From: Saprospiraceae bacterium
GTDB lineage: Bacteria > Bacteroidota > Bacteroidia > Chitinophagales > Saprospiraceae
NCBI GenBank assembly: GCA_004297645.1
Contig: SCUG01000051.1
Location: forward strand, 1-5,876
DNA length: 5,876 nucleotides
Reading direction: 5' to 3'
Numbering within the stretch: position 1 is the stretch's first letter; the number at the start of each line of letters is the position of its first letter. Below the pieces are notes generated by a model. It saw only the letters and a list, made by a program, of their open reading frames with translations. It made no database searches and was not told the origin of the DNA. Below, one piece after another: positions 5,644 to 5,876 of the stretch. The position numbers and the translations under genes are program-made.

Positions 5644-5876
5644 ATGAGCATTCTAAGAAAGGGCACCAAGCCGTACAGCATCCTCCACATGAAGTGCCCG
5701 AAATGCCACGAAGGCGATTTGTTTGAAACGGGTTCGTTCAGCTTTAAGCGATCATTCGACATGCCTAAACACTGTCCAAAATGCGGGCAGAAATATTTTC
5801 TGGAGCCGGGCTTTTACTACGGCGCCATGTTCGTCTCTTACGTGCTCACTGGCTGGTACTGTCTGGCTTTCGTGGG
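5644..5876 (+). CDS. DUF983 zinc-ribbon membrane protein (partial, 3' end missing)
   Basis: The first 77 residues of a protein that continues past the window. It starts with a short basic N-terminus, then CPKC (18-21) and a second CPKC (45-48), a four-cysteine zinc-ribbon arrangement, followed by LEPGFYYGAMFVSY (about 54-67) and the start of a hydrophobic segment. The pattern CPxCHEGDLF ... CPxCG ... EPGFYYGAM is the hallmark of the DUF983 family as found in Bacteroidota. These are small proteins, usually with two membrane helices and a cytoplasmic zinc ribbon, of unknown function. The start is supported by the upstream promoter and AT-rich leader; there is no Shine-Dalgarno sequence. Confidence 0.9.
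   Translation, partial: MSILRKGTKPYSILHMKCPKCHEGDLFETGSFSFKRSFDMPKHCPKCGQKYFLEPGFYYGAMFVSYVLTGWYCLAFV

Overview
The window reads as a compact stretch of a Bacteroidota chromosome. Three intergenic sites match the Bacteroidota promoter layout (TTG, a spacer of 17-23 bases, then TAnnTTTG): two match the -7 box exactly and one has a single mismatch. Start codons lack Shine-Dalgarno sequences, as is usual in that phylum, and the last gene is a DUF983 protein of the Bacteroidota type. By eye the coding GC content is around the mid-50s per cent. That is high for the phylum and would fit a Saprospiria-like lineage, but this placement is inference. No tRNA, rRNA, transposase, integrase or CRISPR array was seen.

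Layout, all genes on the + strand. Positions 1-295 are intergenic and hold two hairpins (1-35, cut by the window edge, and 136-176) and a weak promoter candidate. Positions 296-1504 encode a PLP-dependent trans-sulfuration enzyme (Cys/Met metabolism family). Positions 1505-1638 carry an exact-match promoter. Positions 1639-2625 encode a zinc-dependent N-acetylmuramoyl-L-alanine amidase (Amidase_3) with a Pro/Thr-rich linker. Positions 2626-2714 hold a promoter and a perfect 15-bp hairpin that probably lies in the 5' leader of the next mRNA. Positions 2715-4700 encode a patatin-like protein with a membrane-seeking C-terminus. Positions 4697-5602 encode an alpha/beta hydrolase that overlaps the patatin gene by four bases (ATGA) and resembles the animal imprinted protein MEST/PEG1. 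A promoter overlaps its stop codon and drives a DUF983 zinc-ribbon membrane protein from 5644, which runs off the window.

The only clear functional unit is the patatin/MEST-like pair. The two genes are translationally coupled and both encode serine- or aspartate-nucleophile hydrolases. One has a membrane anchor and a predicted lipid-acyl-hydrolase fold; the other is closest to a eukaryotic protein tied to lipid storage. Together they suggest a two-step lipid or ester hydrolysis module at the membrane. The sulfur-metabolism enzyme, the amidase and the DUF983 gene each appear to be separate transcription units. The most noteworthy points are this hydrolase pair, the trinucleotide-loop hairpins, the amidase start-site question and the G8 tract inside the amidase gene.
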